Source: an uncultured Pelagibacteraceae bacterium (GTDB taxonomy: Bacteria; Pseudomonadota; Alphaproteobacteria; Pelagibacterales; Pelagibacteraceae). Taken from it: 64,000 nt of DNA. This document shows positions 32,962-44,292 of this stretch, one piece after another. Below the pieces are notes generated by a model. It worked only from the letters and a program-made list of their open reading frames with translations. It was not told the DNA's origin and did not search any database. The translations under genes and the position numbers were made by a program. Position 1 is the first letter of the stretch; the number at the start of each line of letters is the position of its first letter. Location: positions 1-64,000 of the forward strand of contig CABXSF010000002.1 of assembly GCA_902514805.1 (NCBI GenBank), given 5' to 3'.

Positions 32962-34520
32962 TACTCTAATTCAATAGTACTTGGTGGTTTTGAAGTGACA
33001 TCATAAACTACTCTGTTTATTCCTCTAATGTTGTTAATAATTTTATTAGATACATTTTGTATGAAATTTTTAGGAAAATCAAAAAAATCTGCTGTCATAC
33101 CATCTTGAGAAGTTATTGCTCTTAACAAGCAAATATACTCATAAGTTCTATTATCACCCATTACACCAACAGTTTTTACCGGTAACAAAGCGGCATATGC
33201 CTGCCAAATTTTATCATATAATTTTTCTTTTTTAAGTTCAGAAATAAAAATATTATCTGCCTGCTTTAATATTTCTATTTTATCTTTCGAGACTTTACCT
33301 GGCATTCTTATTGCTAATCCAGGCCCTGGAAATGGGTGACGACTAATTATGTCCTTAGATAAATTTAATTTTATTCCAAGTTTTCTCACTTCATCCTTAA
33401 AAAGTAATCTTAGTGGTTCGCACAATTCTAATTTCATTTTTTTTGGCAATCCGCCAACATTGTGATGCGATTTGATTTTAGATGTTTGACTTCCAGTAAC
33501 TGACTTGCTTTCAATTAAGTCTGGATATAAAGTTCCTTGGGCTAAAAATTTCACGTTCTTTAATTTTTTTGCATATCGTTCAAAAATTTTAATGAATAAA
33601 TTTCCAATTATTTTTCTCTTTTTTTCAGGATCTGTAATATTCTTTAATTTATTTAAAAATTCATCTGTTGCATTTACATATATCAAATTCATTTTTAGTT
33701 TTTTTTTAAAAGTATTTACTACTTGTTTTTCTTCATTAAGTCTTAACAATCCTGTATTAACAAATATACAGTGTAATTGTTTACCAACTGCTTTATTTAG
33801 CAATTGTGCTACAACGCTGCTATCTACACCCCCAGAGAGTGCGCATATTATTTTTTTGTCACTAATTTGATTTTGGACATTTTTTATTAATGTTTTCTTT
33901 TGATAATCTGTTGACCAATTTTTTTTTGACTTACATATACCAAAAACAAAATTTTTGAGTAATAAAATTCCTTTTTCTGTGTGAGTTACTTCGGGATGGA
34001 ATTGAATACCATATCTCTTGATTGCATCATTTTCAATTATCGTAAATTTTGAACCTTTTGTTGATGCTACTCCTTTAAAGCCTTTTGGTAATTTCGTTAC
34101 GTGATCTGCATGGCTCATCCATACATTCCTTTGTTTACGGTTATCAAAAAAGTTTTTGGTTAATTTAGAGTTTAACTTTTTTTTAATAGTAGCCAAGCCG
34201 AACTCTCTATTTTTTGCTGTTATAACCTTACCACCATAATGTCTTGAAATTAACTGATGGCCAAAGCAAAGACCTAAAATAGGAACTTTCGAGTTTAAAA
34301 TCTTTTTATTAAAATTTATCTTTTTATCTTCATAAACATTTAAAGGACCGCCCGATAAAATAATCCCAAAGAGATCCTCCACATTAACTTTTTTAACTTG
34401 TTTATGATTTGATATTTCTGAAAATACACCAAGCTCTCTTACACGTCTTGCAATTAATTGAGTATATTGAGAACCAAAATCAATTATAAGAATTTTCTTA
34501 TCTCTATTGTTTTTTTTCAT
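32961..34520 (-). CDS. guaA: GMP synthase (glutamine-hydrolysing)
   Basis: Converts XMP to GMP. The ATG at 34520 gives 519 residues; a TTG at 34553 would add eleven unsupported residues. The class I glutamine amidotransferase domain has LGLCFGHQ (nucleophile Cys 85) and [10 protein letters not shown]. The ATP-pyrophosphatase domain has the PP-loop [12 protein letters not shown], and the dimerisation domain ends with KPPSTIELE. It overlaps the 3' end of the TPR gene by 17 bases, so guaB, the TPR gene, guaA and panB form one run. Confidence 0.96.
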   Translation of the reverse strand: MKKNNRDKKILIIDFGSQYTQLIARRVRELGVFSEISNHKQVKKVNVEDLFGIILSGGPLNVYEDKKINFNKKILNSKVPILGLCFGHQLISRHYGGKVITAKNREFGLATIKKKLNSKLTKNFFDNRKQRNVWMSHADHVTKLPKGFKGVASTKGSKFTIIENDAIKRYGIQFHPEVTHTEKGILLLKNFVFGICKSKKNWSTDYQKKTLIKNVQNQISDKKIICALSGGVDSSVVAQLLNKAVGKQLHCIFVNTGLLRLNEEKQVVNTFKKKLKMNLIYVNATDEFLNKLKNITDPEKKRKIIGNLFIKIFERYAKKLKNVKFLAQGTLYPDLIESKSVTGSQTSKIKSHHNVGGLPKKMKLELCEPLRLLFKDEVRKLGIKLNLSKDIISRHPFPGPGLAIRMPGKVSKDKIEILKQADNIFISELKKEKLYDKIWQAYAALLPVKTVGVMGDNRTYEYICLLRAITSQDGMTADFFDFPKNFIQNVSNKIINNIRGINRVVYDVTSKPPSTIELE

Positions 34521-34944
34521 TTTTTGCTTCAAGATTTTGGAGTGTTTTTTCAATTTCTTTTTTTTTGGAGCAAAAATCCTTACAAACTATATCTAGTTTT
34601 GCTAACAATTCATTTGCTTTTGAAAAATTTGATTTATCAAGATTAATTTGTATTAGCATATAAATTGCTTCTTCATTATTTGGTTCAAGTAGAAGAGCGG
34701 TGTTTAAATTTTTTTCTTCTTCTTTCTGGTTTTCTTCAGAATTGAAAATCTTAGCTAAATATAAGTAAGATTTAGCGTCTCTAGGGTTAAATACAATATT
34801 TCTATGAAACAAAAATTTTGAATCATCAAATTTTTTGGCATTAAATTTATCTACTGCTTGATCGTAAAAATTTTCAGAGCCATAAGCGATTGTTTTCAAA
34901 AACAATAAAATTAAAATTAAAAAAAATTTATTTATATTCCTCAT
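34504..34944 (-). CDS. exported TPR-repeat protein
   Basis: A 146-residue protein with a signal peptide (hydrophobic 7-20, ending AYGS) and about three TPR-like helical pairs: [42 protein letters not shown] and [17 protein letters not shown]. The Lys/Glu-rich tail has one Cys pair (CKDFC). It presumably acts as a periplasmic scaffold. Its placement between guaB and guaA, overlapping guaB by 4 bases, is curious and may only reflect compaction. Confidence 0.75.
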   Translation of the reverse strand: MRNINKFFLILILLFLKTIAYGSENFYDQAVDKFNAKKFDDSKFLFHRNIVFNPRDAKSYLYLAKIFNSEENQKEEEKNLNTALLLEPNNEEAIYMLIQINLDKSNFSKANELLAKLDIVCKDFCSKKKEIEKTLQNLEAKNEKKQ

Positions 34945-36017
34945 AAATATTGGCTATTTTTTTTCACCTCATCTATACTATGAACCATACTTTCATAAAA
35001 TCCGGCTTTTGTAATTTTAACAAATTTTGGTTTATTTCTTAGATTAATTACATTTTTAGAACCCAAGTAGCCCATCGATGATTTAAGTCCTCCAATAAGT
35101 TTAAAAATTATTTTAGTTACATCGCCTTTATATTTAATCAAACCCTCTACTCCCTCTGGAACATATTTTGAACTATCTTTTTGTTTTTTTTGGAAATATC
35201 TATCAGCAGAACCTTTGTTCATTGCACCAACTGATCCCATTCCTCTGAAAACTTTAAACAACTTTCCATTTTTTTTTATAATTTTACCTGGAGCCTCGTT
35301 AGTTCCAGCGATCATTGATCCTACCATTACAGCATCTGCACCTGCTGCAAGTGCTTTTGCAATATCTCCAGAAAATTTAACTCCGCCATCAGAAATCATT
35401 TTAACATTTTTGCTTAAACCTTTTTTTACCTCTAGTAATGCACTTAACTGTGGAACACCAATACCAGCAACAAGTCTAGTCGTGCAAATCGATCCTGGTC
35501 CAATTCCTACTTTTACTATATCTACTCCAAGTTTGCATAAAAATTTTGCTGCTTCGGCTGTTGCTATATTTCCAGCGCACAAAGACGTTTTGCTTGATTT
35601 TTTTTTTTTTATAAATTTAATTATATTTGCTACTCTTTTAGTATGGCCATGCGCTGTATCCACAACAATCAAATCTACTTTACACTTAATAATTTTCTCT
35701 GCGCGAGATAGGTCGGTATCATTGGTCCCAACTGCTGCTCCAACTGCTAAGCCTTTTTTTTGAACTTTTTTTATTTCCAATATTTGATCAGTAATGGACA
35801 AATTTCTGTGAATTACTCCAATACCACCTGCCTTTGCAATTCCAATTGCCATTTTTGATTCTGTAACTGTATCCATGGCAGATGAGAGCAATGGTATTTT
35901 AAGTCTCAATTTTTTTGACAGTTTGACGGAAGTATTTACTTCGGAAGGAAGTACAGCGGAATACTTTGGCGCTAAGGTGACATCATCAAAGGTAAGTGCT
36001 TCTTTTATGGGATCCAT
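34941..36017 (-). CDS. guaB: IMP dehydrogenase lacking the CBS regulatory domain
   Basis: A 358-residue NAD-dependent enzyme turning IMP into XMP, normally about 490 residues. The catalytic barrel is complete: FDDVTLAPKYS, PLLSSAMDTVTE, GGIGVIHRN, DTAHGH, GIGPGSICTT (nucleophile Cys 178), ISDGGVK and the flap FRGMGSVGAM. Where the CBS pair normally interrupts the barrel, the chain runs straight from EIKKVQK (about 87) to KGLAVGAAVG, so the Bateman module is cleanly missing. The enzyme should lack allosteric purine-nucleotide control. GMP reductase is less likely, given the purine operon and flap. Confidence 0.92.
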   Translation of the reverse strand: MDPIKEALTFDDVTLAPKYSAVLPSEVNTSVKLSKKLRLKIPLLSSAMDTVTESKMAIGIAKAGGIGVIHRNLSITDQILEIKKVQKKGLAVGAAVGTNDTDLSRAEKIIKCKVDLIVVDTAHGHTKRVANIIKFIKKKKSSKTSLCAGNIATAEAAKFLCKLGVDIVKVGIGPGSICTTRLVAGIGVPQLSALLEVKKGLSKNVKMISDGGVKFSGDIAKALAAGADAVMVGSMIAGTNEAPGKIIKKNGKLFKVFRGMGSVGAMNKGSADRYFQKKQKDSSKYVPEGVEGLIKYKGDVTKIIFKLIGGLKSSMGYLGSKNVINLRNKPKFVKITKAGFYESMVHSIDEVKKNSQYL

Positions 36018-36054
36018 AATAGTTTATATACGATTCCTGAAAATTTTAAAGTGA

Positions 36055-36666
36055 CTATCTTAAATTTTTACAGATGATGAAGCTTTCTTTTGAGTCTTTT
36101 CTACTTGAAGGTGGTTTAAAGATTTTGCTTTCTTTAAAGTTTTTTTTTGCATTTTCAACAATTTCATTAAATGTTGAGCCCATAAAAATTTTTGATAAAA
36201 AAATTCCTTTTGGTCGCAGCACACTTATAGCAAAATGCATTGCCGTTAAAGAAAGTTCACCCGTTTGAATTGAATCTAAATTTTTATTTCCAGTGGTATT
36301 AACCGCCATATCAGAGACTACAAGATCTATTTTTTTTGGAAAATAATCTGTAATTATTTTTTGATTTTTATTATCCAAAAAATCACCGACAACATGATAA
36401 ACCTCTTCTATTTTCTCAACCTCTTTAAGATCAATAGACATTATTTTTGAGCCTTTTGATTTTTCGGATAGATATTGTGTCCAGCTGCCAGGTGCAGAAC
36501 CTATATCCAAAATACTTAAATTATTTTTAATAATTTTAAATTTATCGTCTAATTCTTTAAGTTTATATACCGCCCTCGATCTATACCCTTCCAACTTTGA
36601 TTGACGAACATATTTATCTCTTCTTTGTCTAATAACCCAACTTTTAGATATCTTATTTTTTTTCAA
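36055..36666 (-). CDS. rlmE: 23S rRNA (uridine-2'-O)-methyltransferase RlmE
   Basis: A 203-residue SAM-dependent methyltransferase acting on U2552 of 23S rRNA. RSRAVYKLKELDDKF carries the first catalytic Lys, LDIGSAPGSWTQYL the SAM loop, DLVVSDMAVNTTG the catalytic Asp, and ILRPKGIFLSKIF-like sequence the second Lys. The only suitable start is TTG at 36666, which overlaps the stop of the upstream glycosyltransferase gene (TTGA). Confidence 0.94.
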   Translation of the reverse strand: MKKNKISKSWVIRQRRDKYVRQSKLEGYRSRAVYKLKELDDKFKIIKNNLSILDIGSAPGSWTQYLSEKSKGSKIMSIDLKEVEKIEEVYHVVGDFLDNKNQKIITDYFPKKIDLVVSDMAVNTTGNKNLDSIQTGELSLTAMHFAISVLRPKGIFLSKIFMGSTFNEIVENAKKNFKESKIFKPPSSRKDSKESFIICKNLR

Positions 36667-37577
36667 CTATTGTTAAACCTTAAGCTTTTTAGTTCTTTTT
36701 GATCTTGAAGATTATAAATATCAATTTTTATATTTTTATCTAATCTCATATCAACATTATTTTTCCAAATTCCTGCAGCTAAATGCATAATGCCGATTTT
36801 ATTATTTGGTAAATAAGGCTCTACAAATGTTTTTTGGATATTATCGTATTTTGGAAGTAAATTGCTCGCAATCCAGTTACAATTTAAAGGTAAAAATTCT
36901 GTGTCTACTTCATCTATGTAAACACTTAGATTTATTGCTAACCCCTCTGAGCCAAAAATTTTTCCACTTTTTAAAGTTTGTCTTAGGTTTTTTTGCCATA
37001 CCTCCCAGCACGGTGAATTCTTTTGAAGTGAAAAAACACCTATATTAATGTGGGGTGCGAATGCAAGTTTTCTTGATTTTGAAATATCAATATTTGACGA
37101 AAGAGCATGTTTAAAATTTTGGCTTTTTACTATTGCTAATTTTCCAAATAACCATTTTACTTTTGACATTATTTTATAGCCTGGGCCCATTGTTTGAGTT
37201 ATTCCTAATTTTCCTTTTTCACATGCTTTAAAATATAATTCTACACACTTCCAATCATTGACCCATGCATCACAGTCTATCCAAAGATACTTCTCATATT
37301 TTGGAAAATATTTTGGAAGAAATGCTCGAGACACTTGACTTTTGAGCCATTCTTTTCCCATTACTTTTAAATTTGAAACCTCAATATCCCACTCTGCTTT
37401 TGCAACTTCATCAACCTTATTTTTTAATTGCTCTCTTTGATTGTCATTCATTCCTGCATCGAGTACACAAATTGCTGTATTATTACTCTCAGGTTTCTTT
37501 TTAATAGAGTCAATTAATTCAATTAATAAATCAAAATACTTTTTATCTGCTAATGAAACTATAGCGCTTTTTTTCAT
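36663..37577 (-). CDS. glycosyltransferase (GT8-like, DxD type)
   Basis: A 304-residue soluble protein with a GT-A-like layout. AIVSLADKKYFDLLIELIDSI resembles a nucleotide-sugar-binding start, and YLWIDCDAWVNDW supplies the metal-binding DCD. INIGVFSLQKNSP is typical of GT8 acceptor-side blocks, and GIMHLAAG supplies a late His. No membrane span is present. The sugar and acceptor are unknown; it may modify envelope glycolipid. It abuts pssA (one base apart) and overlaps rlmE. Confidence 0.72.
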   Translation of the reverse strand: MKKSAIVSLADKKYFDLLIELIDSIKKKPESNNTAICVLDAGMNDNQREQLKNKVDEVAKAEWDIEVSNLKVMGKEWLKSQVSRAFLPKYFPKYEKYLWIDCDAWVNDWKCVELYFKACEKGKLGITQTMGPGYKIMSKVKWLFGKLAIVKSQNFKHALSSNIDISKSRKLAFAPHINIGVFSLQKNSPCWEVWQKNLRQTLKSGKIFGSEGLAINLSVYIDEVDTEFLPLNCNWIASNLLPKYDNIQKTFVEPYLPNNKIGIMHLAAGIWKNNVDMRLDKNIKIDIYNLQDQKELKSLRFNNS

Positions 37578-38375
37578 TTAAAGGACATCTTCTTGATCTT
37601 CACCGTCTTGATTTGCATGACTAAATTTTTTTGATAGCTTCCGAAAATGGAAAAAGCTAATTGGTATAAGAAGTAAGTATATTAACGTTGATACCACTAT
37701 AACGTTATAAGTATAGATCAATAACAAACCAAAAAATAAAATTAACGTAAATAATAAAAAAATTGTTAATCTTCTTGGTACCACAATCTTTTTAAAAGAA
37801 TAAGTTGGTATCTTGCTAATTAATAATATTGAAGTTAAAATAAAAAAACCAGGCACTAGATATTCATTTTCAATCGAAAAAAACTGAAGTTCACTAAAAC
37901 TATAAATTAATGGAAATAAAACTAAAATACCTCCGGCTGGTGAAGGTACACCTTCGAAAAAATTATCTTTCCACTTTGCATTTGTATTAGAGGATATATT
38001 AAATCTCGCTAACCTCAAAGCAACACAAATTACATAAATCAAACAAACTAACCACCCCACTCTTCCAAGATTATTTAGGGACCAAAAATACATTATAAAT
38101 GCTGGAGCAACTCCAAAACTTATAACATCTGTTAAAGAGTCAAGTTCTTTACCAACTTCTGAAGTTCCTTTGATAAGTCTTGCAATTCTTCCATCAAGAC
38201 CATCTATAATCCCAGCAACTAATATTGCTAAAACTGCAAAACCAAACCTGCCATCAAATGCAAATTTAATAGACGTTAAACCTATACATACACCCACTAG
38301 TGTAAACATATTAGGTAAAATTGATCTTGTTTTTTTATTTGCAACTAACTTGAAATTTTTATTTTGTTGTTCCAT
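37578..38375 (-). CDS. pssA: CDP-diacylglycerol-serine O-phosphatidyltransferase
   Basis: A 265-residue membrane enzyme of the CDP-alcohol phosphatidyltransferase family that makes phosphatidylserine. The catalytic signature DG-x2-AR-x8-G-x3-D-x3-D is complete, beginning DGLDGRIARL and ending ELDSLTDVISFG. About eight hydrophobic spans follow. It lies one base downstream of psd, giving a two-gene pathway to phosphatidylethanolamine. Confidence 0.95.
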   Translation of the reverse strand: MEQQNKNFKLVANKKTRSILPNMFTLVGVCIGLTSIKFAFDGRFGFAVLAILVAGIIDGLDGRIARLIKGTSEVGKELDSLTDVISFGVAPAFIMYFWSLNNLGRVGWLVCLIYVICVALRLARFNISSNTNAKWKDNFFEGVPSPAGGILVLFPLIYSFSELQFFSIENEYLVPGFFILTSILLISKIPTYSFKKIVVPRRLTIFLLFTLILFFGLLLIYTYNVIVVSTLIYLLLIPISFFHFRKLSKKFSHANQDGEDQEDVL

Positions 38376-38376
38376 C

Positions 38377-39024
38377 TTATTTTTTTGCGATTAATGTCTC
38401 GCCAGCGACTGCTCTTTGATTTACTTTTACTAAAGGTTTGTAATTTTCAAAATATATGTCTGCCCTACTACCAAATCTAATCATTCCTATTCGATCACCC
38501 TGATTTAGTTTTTCCCCTTTGTTTGTCTCAGTAACAATACGCCTAGCAATCAAACCAGCAATCTGAACAACTACAACCTGATCACCATTACTATTTTTAA
38601 TTTTATAATAATTTCTCTCATTATCTTCGCTGGCTTTGTCTAGAGACGCATTTAAAAACTTGCCTGGTTTATATAAAATTTCTTCAATTTCACCACTACA
38701 TGGAATTCTGTTTACGTGGCAATCAAAAACATTCATGAACACGCTTACTTTGGTAAATTTTTTATTATCTAAGGAAAGTTCTGAAGGACCATTGACATCC
38801 TCCACTTTAATCACTAATCCATCAGCTGGACTTACAAGATAATTTTCATCATTTATTGGGAATCTTTCTGGATCTCTAAAAAAATAGTAAACCCATATTG
38901 TTAGAATAACACCTATTAAACCTAAGAAACCACTTATTAAATACAAAACAAGTGTTCCGAGTCCAAATATTACTAAAAACTTATAACCCTCGTTATGTAT
39001 TTTCGGAAAAACTTTATCTATCAT
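38377..39024 (-). CDS. psd: phosphatidylserine decarboxylase proenzyme
   Basis: A 215-residue short-form (archaeal-type) decarboxylase, producing phosphatidylethanolamine. Two N-terminal spans are followed by the catalytic domain: VSPADGLVIKVED, the His of NVFDCHVNR, and the self-cleavage site in IRFGSRADIYF, where Gly-Ser is cut to form the pyruvoyl group. It starts the psd-pssA series, divergent from icd. Confidence 0.95.
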   Translation of the reverse strand: MIDKVFPKIHNEGYKFLVIFGLGTLVLYLISGFLGLIGVILTIWVYYFFRDPERFPINDENYLVSPADGLVIKVEDVNGPSELSLDNKKFTKVSVFMNVFDCHVNRIPCSGEIEEILYKPGKFLNASLDKASEDNERNYYKIKNSNGDQVVVVQIAGLIARRIVTETNKGEKLNQGDRIGMIRFGSRADIYFENYKPLVKVNQRAVAGETLIAKK

Positions 39025-39100
39025 AATCCTTTATTTGATAATTTCTGATTAATATGTATATAAAAAGCAGAAATTCAATTACTAAGATTTATACACAAAT

Positions 39101-40315
39101 ATGAGCAAAATTAAGGTCAAAAACCCAATCGTCGAGTTGGATGGCGATGAAATGACTAGAGTAATTTGGGAGTTTATTAAGAATAAATTGATATTACCGT
39201 ATCTTGATTTGGGTATTGAATATTTCGATCTTGGTATGAAAAGTAGGGATGATACCTCAGATCAAATAACCATTGATTGTGCGAATGCAATAAAAAAGAA
39301 TGGTGTGGGTATAAAGTGTGCAACAATTACACCTGACGAAGCGCGTGTAAAGGAATTTAATTTAAAAAAAATGTGGAGATCCCCAAATGGTACAATCAGA
39401 AATATCATTGGAGGAACTGTTTTTAGAGAACCGATTATTTGTAAAAATGTTCCAAGATTAGTACCTTCATGGACTGATCCCGTGATTATTGGAAGACATG
39501 CATTTGGAGATCAATATAGAGCAACCGATTTTAAAGTTCCTGGTAAAGGAAAACTTGAAATCAAATGGACATCTGAAGACGGTAAAGATACTAAAAATTA
39601 TGAGGTATTCAATTTTCCAGGATCAGGGGTGGCTTTATCAATGTACAATTTAGATAAATCAATAGAAGATTTTGCTCGATCTTGCTTTAACTATGGATTA
39701 ATTAAAAAGTGGCCAGTTTTCCTTTCAACAAAAAACACGATTTTAAAAACTTACGATGGAAGATTTAAAGACATATTTCAGAGTATTTTTGAAAAAGAAT
39801 TTAAATCGACATTTGAAAAGAATAATTTAACCTATGAGCATAGGCTTATAGATGACATGGTTGCCTGCGCAATGAAGTGGAGTGGAAAATATATTTGGGC
39901 TTGTAAAAACTATGATGGTGACGTTCAATCAGATACTGTTGCTCAGGGATATGGTTCTCTTGGACTTATGACAAGTGTGCTGCTCGCACCAGATGGAAGA
40001 ACAATGGAGGCAGAGGCTGCCCATGGAACTGTTACTAGACATTATCGAATGCATCAACAAGGAAAGGAAACTTCAACAAATCCTATAGCATCAATTTTTG
40101 CTTGGACTAGAGGACTTGCTCATAGAGGAAAATTAGATGCAAATGATGAGCTAATAAAATTTGCAAATACGTTAGAAAAGGTTTGTATTGATTGTGTTGA
40201 AACTGGATCAATGACTAAAGACTTAGCAATTTTAATAGATACAAATCAAAAATACCTTACTACAAATCAATTTCTTGATGCAATCGATGGAAATTTGAAA
40301 AAGAAGTTAAATTAA
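39101..40315 (+). CDS. icd: isocitrate dehydrogenase (NADP+), eukaryote-like type
   Basis: A 404-residue homodimeric-type enzyme converting isocitrate to 2-oxoglutarate. The start [22 protein letters not shown], the substrate block [22 protein letters not shown], the metal-binding [12 protein letters not shown], and the cofactor block [16 protein letters not shown] mark the IDH type seen in mitochondria and many alphaproteobacteria. The stop overlaps the convergent alaS end by 9 bases. Confidence 0.96.
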   Translation: MSKIKVKNPIVELDGDEMTRVIWEFIKNKLILPYLDLGIEYFDLGMKSRDDTSDQITIDCANAIKKNGVGIKCATITPDEARVKEFNLKKMWRSPNGTIRNIIGGTVFREPIICKNVPRLVPSWTDPVIIGRHAFGDQYRATDFKVPGKGKLEIKWTSEDGKDTKNYEVFNFPGSGVALSMYNLDKSIEDFARSCFNYGLIKKWPVFLSTKNTILKTYDGRFKDIFQSIFEKEFKSTFEKNNLTYEHRLIDDMVACAMKWSGKYIWACKNYDGDVQSDTVAQGYGSLGLMTSVLLAPDGRTMEAEAAHGTVTRHYRMHQQGKETSTNPIASIFAWTRGLAHRGKLDANDELIKFANTLEKVCIDCVETGSMTKDLAILIDTNQKYLTTNQFLDAIDGNLKKKLN

Positions 40316-42973
40316 ACTTTTAATCTTTTCAAAACTTTCTTCTATTTTATTTGAATGAACTCCACCAGCTTGAGCAAAATCAGATCTACCTCCACCACCT
40401 TTTCCACCAAGAATTTCTGAACCAGATTTTACAAATTTTATTGCATCATACTTTTTAGTTAAAGAGCCTGTAACTCCCACTGCTAAACCGATTTTGTCAT
40501 CTTTAATTGCATATATAACAACAATACCTTCTTTAATATCTTTCTTACCTTGATCAACAAGTCTTCTTAATTCTTTAAAGGGTAAGTCATCTATTTTTTG
40601 AAATCTAATATTAATCTTTTTAATATTATCATCTTTAACAATATTTTTTTTCTTATCTGATAAAATACTCTTTACTGTTATTTCCTCTAATTGTTTTGTC
40701 AGCTCCTTAATTGTAATCTTTAGGTCATCTAATTTTTTTACTGGTTTTCCTCCAAGCTTGGTGATTTCATTCGTTAACGATTTGATAGTTTCTTCATTTT
40801 TTTGAGAAGACAAACTAGACATCTTATCTTTTGACTTTAGATATTCTTTTAGTTGTTTGTCTCTTAATGCTTCAACCCGTCTAACACCTGCTGCTATTGA
40901 TGACTGGCTAACTACTTTAAATTTACCAACTTCACCAGTGTTTTTTACATGGGTTCCACCACAAAGTTCTGTTGAAAAATATTTGTTACCTTCTTCACCC
41001 ATAAACACAACTCTAACTTCATCTCCATATTTTTCACCGAATAAAGCCATTGCACCTTGTTCAATTCCCTCTTCAGGAGTCATTAATCGTGTAACAACTT
41101 CCGTTTTTGAGTTTACAAACTTGTTAACATTTTCATCAATTTTTTTCATTTCTTCATCTGTGATTGGTTTCATATGACTAAAATCAAATCTTAATCTATC
41201 CGGCGCAACTAATGATCCTTTTTGCATTACATGTGTTCCTAAAGTTCTTCTAAGAGATTCATGTAATAAATGTGTTGCTGAGTGATAGGCTCTAATATTT
41301 TGACGTCTTTCTGTGTTTATTTTTAATTCAACATTATCTTTAAGTTTAATTGTTCCTTTTGAAACTTTACCAAAGTGAACAAATAAGTTTCCAATTTTTT
41401 TTTGAACATCGGTTACCTCAAATTCATTTTCACCTGAAGTTATAGTACCTTTGTCACCAACCTGACCACCTGACTCCCCATAAAAAGGAGTTTGATTTAA
41501 AATAATTTGTCCTTCTTCACCTTCTTTAAGTTGTTGAATTTCTTTATCATCTTTAATTATTGCATTAACACTTCCTTCAGCCTGATTAGTCTCATAACCT
41601 AAAAATTCAGTGGGACCAATTTTCTCTTTTAGATTAAACCAAATTTCACTGACTGAACTATCCCCTGAACCTTTCCAATTCTTTTTTGCTAGTTCCCTAC
41701 TTTTTTTCATCATCTCATCAAATTTATTGTTATCTACTTGAAGAGATTTGTTCTTAAGAATATCTTCAGTTAAATCTAACGGAAATCCATAAGTATCATA
41801 AAGTTTAAATGCAACTTCACCTGGGAGAACCTTGTCTATTTTTGAGATTTCATCGTCTAAAATTTTCATACCTCTTTCTAATAAAACCAAAAATTTTTCT
41901 TCCTCCATTTTCAAGGTTTCTTTAATAAGCGACTCTGCTCTTTTTAATTCTGGATAATTTTTAGACATTTCATCTAAAAGAGTTTTAAAAATATTGTAAA
42001 AAATTGGTTCTTTAGATCCAAGTAAATGTGAGTGTCTCATTCCTCTTCTCATAATTCTTCTAAGTACATAGCCTCTTCCTTCATTAGATGGTAACACACC
42101 TTCAGCAAGTAGAAACGAACTTGCCCTTAAGTGATCAGCTATTACTCTAAAACTTGATAAATTATTTTCGTTTGGTTTAACTTTTACAGTTTCTGAAATT
42201 GAATTTATTAATTTTAAGAAATGATCTGTTTTATAATTGTCATGTGTACCTTGAAGAAGTGCTGCCATTCTCTCAAGACCCATACCTGTATCTACTGAAG
42301 GTTTGGGTAAATCTATTCTTTTATCTTTTGAAATCTGTTCATATTGCATGAAAACTAAGTTCCAAATCTCAATATATCTGTCGCCATCTTGGTCTTTGCT
42401 TCCGGGTAGCCCACCTTTTAAATGATCCCCGTGATCATAAAAAATTTCAGAACAAGGGCCACATGGACCTGTTTCACCCATTGACCAAAAGTTATCTGAG
42501 GTGGAAATTTTAATTATTTTATTTTCATTTAAGCCTGATATTTTTTTCCAAAGTTTAAATGCTTCTTCATCTTCATTAAAAACTGTGAAATAAAGTCTAT
42601 TTTTATCTAATCCAAAATCTTTAGTTATTAAATTCCATGCAAGCTCTATTGCTCTTTCTTTAAAATAATCCCCAAACGAAAAGTTTCCAAGCATTTCAAA
42701 AAAGGTGTGGTGTCTTGGGGTATATCCAACATTTTCTAAATCATTATGTTTTCCGCCTGCTCTAACACATTTTTGTGAAGTAGTGGCTCTTTTATAATCT
42801 CTTTTCTCTAACCCTGTAAAAACATTTTTGAATTGAACCATTCCAGAATTTGCAAACATTAATGTTGGATCATTGTTAGGAACAAGATTGCTAGACTCAA
42901 CTATTTTATGATCATTTTTCTCAAAATATTTGAGAAAAGTATTTCTTATTTCATTTAAGGTTTTTTGAGCCAT
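40307..42973 (-). CDS. alaS: alanyl-tRNA synthetase
   Basis: An 888-residue class II synthetase charging tRNA-Ala. The N-terminal catalytic core has [33 protein letters not shown] and GMGLERMA. The editing domain has [11 protein letters not shown] and the zinc-type CGGTHV. The C-terminal C-Ala domain ends in [16 protein letters not shown]. Length and order are standard. Confidence 0.97.
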   Translation of the reverse strand: MAQKTLNEIRNTFLKYFEKNDHKIVESSNLVPNNDPTLMFANSGMVQFKNVFTGLEKRDYKRATTSQKCVRAGGKHNDLENVGYTPRHHTFFEMLGNFSFGDYFKERAIELAWNLITKDFGLDKNRLYFTVFNEDEEAFKLWKKISGLNENKIIKISTSDNFWSMGETGPCGPCSEIFYDHGDHLKGGLPGSKDQDGDRYIEIWNLVFMQYEQISKDKRIDLPKPSVDTGMGLERMAALLQGTHDNYKTDHFLKLINSISETVKVKPNENNLSSFRVIADHLRASSFLLAEGVLPSNEGRGYVLRRIMRRGMRHSHLLGSKEPIFYNIFKTLLDEMSKNYPELKRAESLIKETLKMEEEKFLVLLERGMKILDDEISKIDKVLPGEVAFKLYDTYGFPLDLTEDILKNKSLQVDNNKFDEMMKKSRELAKKNWKGSGDSSVSEIWFNLKEKIGPTEFLGYETNQAEGSVNAIIKDDKEIQQLKEGEEGQIILNQTPFYGESGGQVGDKGTITSGENEFEVTDVQKKIGNLFVHFGKVSKGTIKLKDNVELKINTERRQNIRAYHSATHLLHESLRRTLGTHVMQKGSLVAPDRLRFDFSHMKPITDEEMKKIDENVNKFVNSKTEVVTRLMTPEEGIEQGAMALFGEKYGDEVRVVFMGEEGNKYFSTELCGGTHVKNTGEVGKFKVVSQSSIAAGVRRVEALRDKQLKEYLKSKDKMSSLSSQKNEETIKSLTNEITKLGGKPVKKLDDLKITIKELTKQLEEITVKSILSDKKKNIVKDDNIKKINIRFQKIDDLPFKELRRLVDQGKKDIKEGIVVIYAIKDDKIGLAVGVTGSLTKKYDAIKFVKSGSEILGGKGGGGRSDFAQAGGVHSNKIEESFEKIKSLI

Positions 42974-43021
42974 ATTTTTAAAATACAGCTTTTTTAAATG
43001 ATGTCTATAATCTTAAGGGGA

Positions 43022-43047
43022 AAAAGGCGCCTGTTACAGCGCCTTTT
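43022..43047 (-). terminator. intrinsic terminator downstream of recA
   Basis: Nine-base stem AAAAGGCGC / GCGCCTTTT with an 8-base loop, followed on the minus strand by a run of T and then C. It lies 24 bases past the recA stop and separates recA from alaS. Confidence 0.88.
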
Positions 43048-43070
43048 CTTAACTAATAATGACTATTTAG

Positions 43071-44195
43071 CTAATTCTTTTTTGCAGGAGGAGACTCTTC
43101 TTTTTGGCTCGCTTCTATTTTTTCCTGATCAAGTGGGTTACCTTCAATTTTTTTAGTAATCACACCTGCTTTTTCTCTAATTGCCATCTCTATTTCAGCG
43201 GCAACTTTTGGATTTTGTTCTAAGTAAATTTTGGCATTTTCTCTTCCTTGACCAATTTTCTCACCTTTGTATGCATACCAAGCACCAGATTTTTCAACAA
43301 TCTCTGCTTTTGCACCAAGGTCGATTAATTCACCTACTTTACTAATTCCTTTTCCATACATTAGATCAAACTCAACTACTTTAAATGGTGGAGATACTTT
43401 GTTTTTAACAACTTTAACTCTTGTAGAATTACCAATGATTGCATCTTTATCTTTTATCGCACCAATTCTTCTAATGTCCATTCTTACAGATGAGTAGAAT
43501 TTTAATGCATTTCCACCTGATGTAGTTTCAGGACTTCCAAACATAACACCTATTTTCATTCTGATTTGGTTAATGAAAATCATCATTGTGTTTGTGTTTG
43601 ATATTGAGCTAGTTAATTTTCTCAATGCCTGACTCATTAATCTTGATTGAAGACCTACGTGATGATCACCCATGTCCCCTTCAATTTCAGCTCTTGGTGT
43701 TAATGCTGCAACTGAGTCAATAACTATTACAGAAATAGAACCTGACTTAACAAGTGTATCTGCTATCTCGAGTGCTTGCTCACCAGCATCAGGTTGGGAA
43801 ATTAATAATTCCTCTGTATTTACACCTAATTTTTTTGCATATACTGGGTCTAAAGCATGCTCTGCATCAACAAATGCGCATATTCCGCCAGATTTTTGAG
43901 CTTCAGCGACTACTTGAAGAGCAAGTGTTGTTTTTCCAGAAGACTCTGGACCATAAATTTCGACAATTCTTCCTTTCGGTAATCCACCAATACCTAAAGC
44001 TAAATCTAAGCTTAGAGAGCCTGTAGAAATAGACTCTATATCCATAGCTTTTTTCTGGCCAAGCTTCATTACAGAACCTTTTCCAAAGTTATCAGTAATT
44101 TGACTGATAGCTGCGTCTAAAGCTTTATTTTTTTCTTTATTTTCCAAGTCTTTATCTTTTGCGGTTTTCACCACTTTTAAGTTATTTTTTGTCAT
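43071..44195 (-). CDS. recA: recombinase RecA
   Basis: A 374-residue strand-exchange ATPase that also triggers SOS derepression and UmuD cleavage. Walker [10 protein letters not shown] (about 79-87), Walker [11 protein letters not shown], loop L1 [21 protein letters not shown]-like, and loop L2 with [18 protein letters not shown] are intact. The acidic/Lys-rich C-terminal tail ([13 protein letters not shown]) is normal. A near-consensus SOS site lies in its promoter (44246-44260), and a terminator follows. Confidence 0.97.
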   Translation of the reverse strand: MTKNNLKVVKTAKDKDLENKEKNKALDAAISQITDNFGKGSVMKLGQKKAMDIESISTGSLSLDLALGIGGLPKGRIVEIYGPESSGKTTLALQVVAEAQKSGGICAFVDAEHALDPVYAKKLGVNTEELLISQPDAGEQALEIADTLVKSGSISVIVIDSVAALTPRAEIEGDMGDHHVGLQSRLMSQALRKLTSSISNTNTMMIFINQIRMKIGVMFGSPETTSGGNALKFYSSVRMDIRRIGAIKDKDAIIGNSTRVKVVKNKVSPPFKVVEFDLMYGKGISKVGELIDLGAKAEIVEKSGAWYAYKGEKIGQGRENAKIYLEQNPKVAAEIEMAIREKAGVITKKIEGNPLDQEKIEASQKEESPPAKKN

Positions 44196-44242
44196 TTGAT
44201 GCCTCTTTTTTATTAATTATTAACATACGAATCATACTTTTA

Positions 44243-44270
44243 AATGTACACATTTTGTTCTCATTGGCAA
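44243..44270 (-). promoter_or_regulatory. recA promoter with near-consensus SOS box
   Basis: On the minus strand TTGCCA (44270-44265), a 16-base spacer and TACATT (44248-44243) form a plausible sigma-70 promoter. The SOS-like site, read on the plus strand as GTAC-N7-GTTC (44246-44260), lies between the two hexamers. It differs at one base from the alphaproteobacterial LexA consensus GTTC-N7-GTTC. Confidence 0.6.
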
Positions 44271-44292
44271 GGATTAAATAAAAAGCTCTAAA

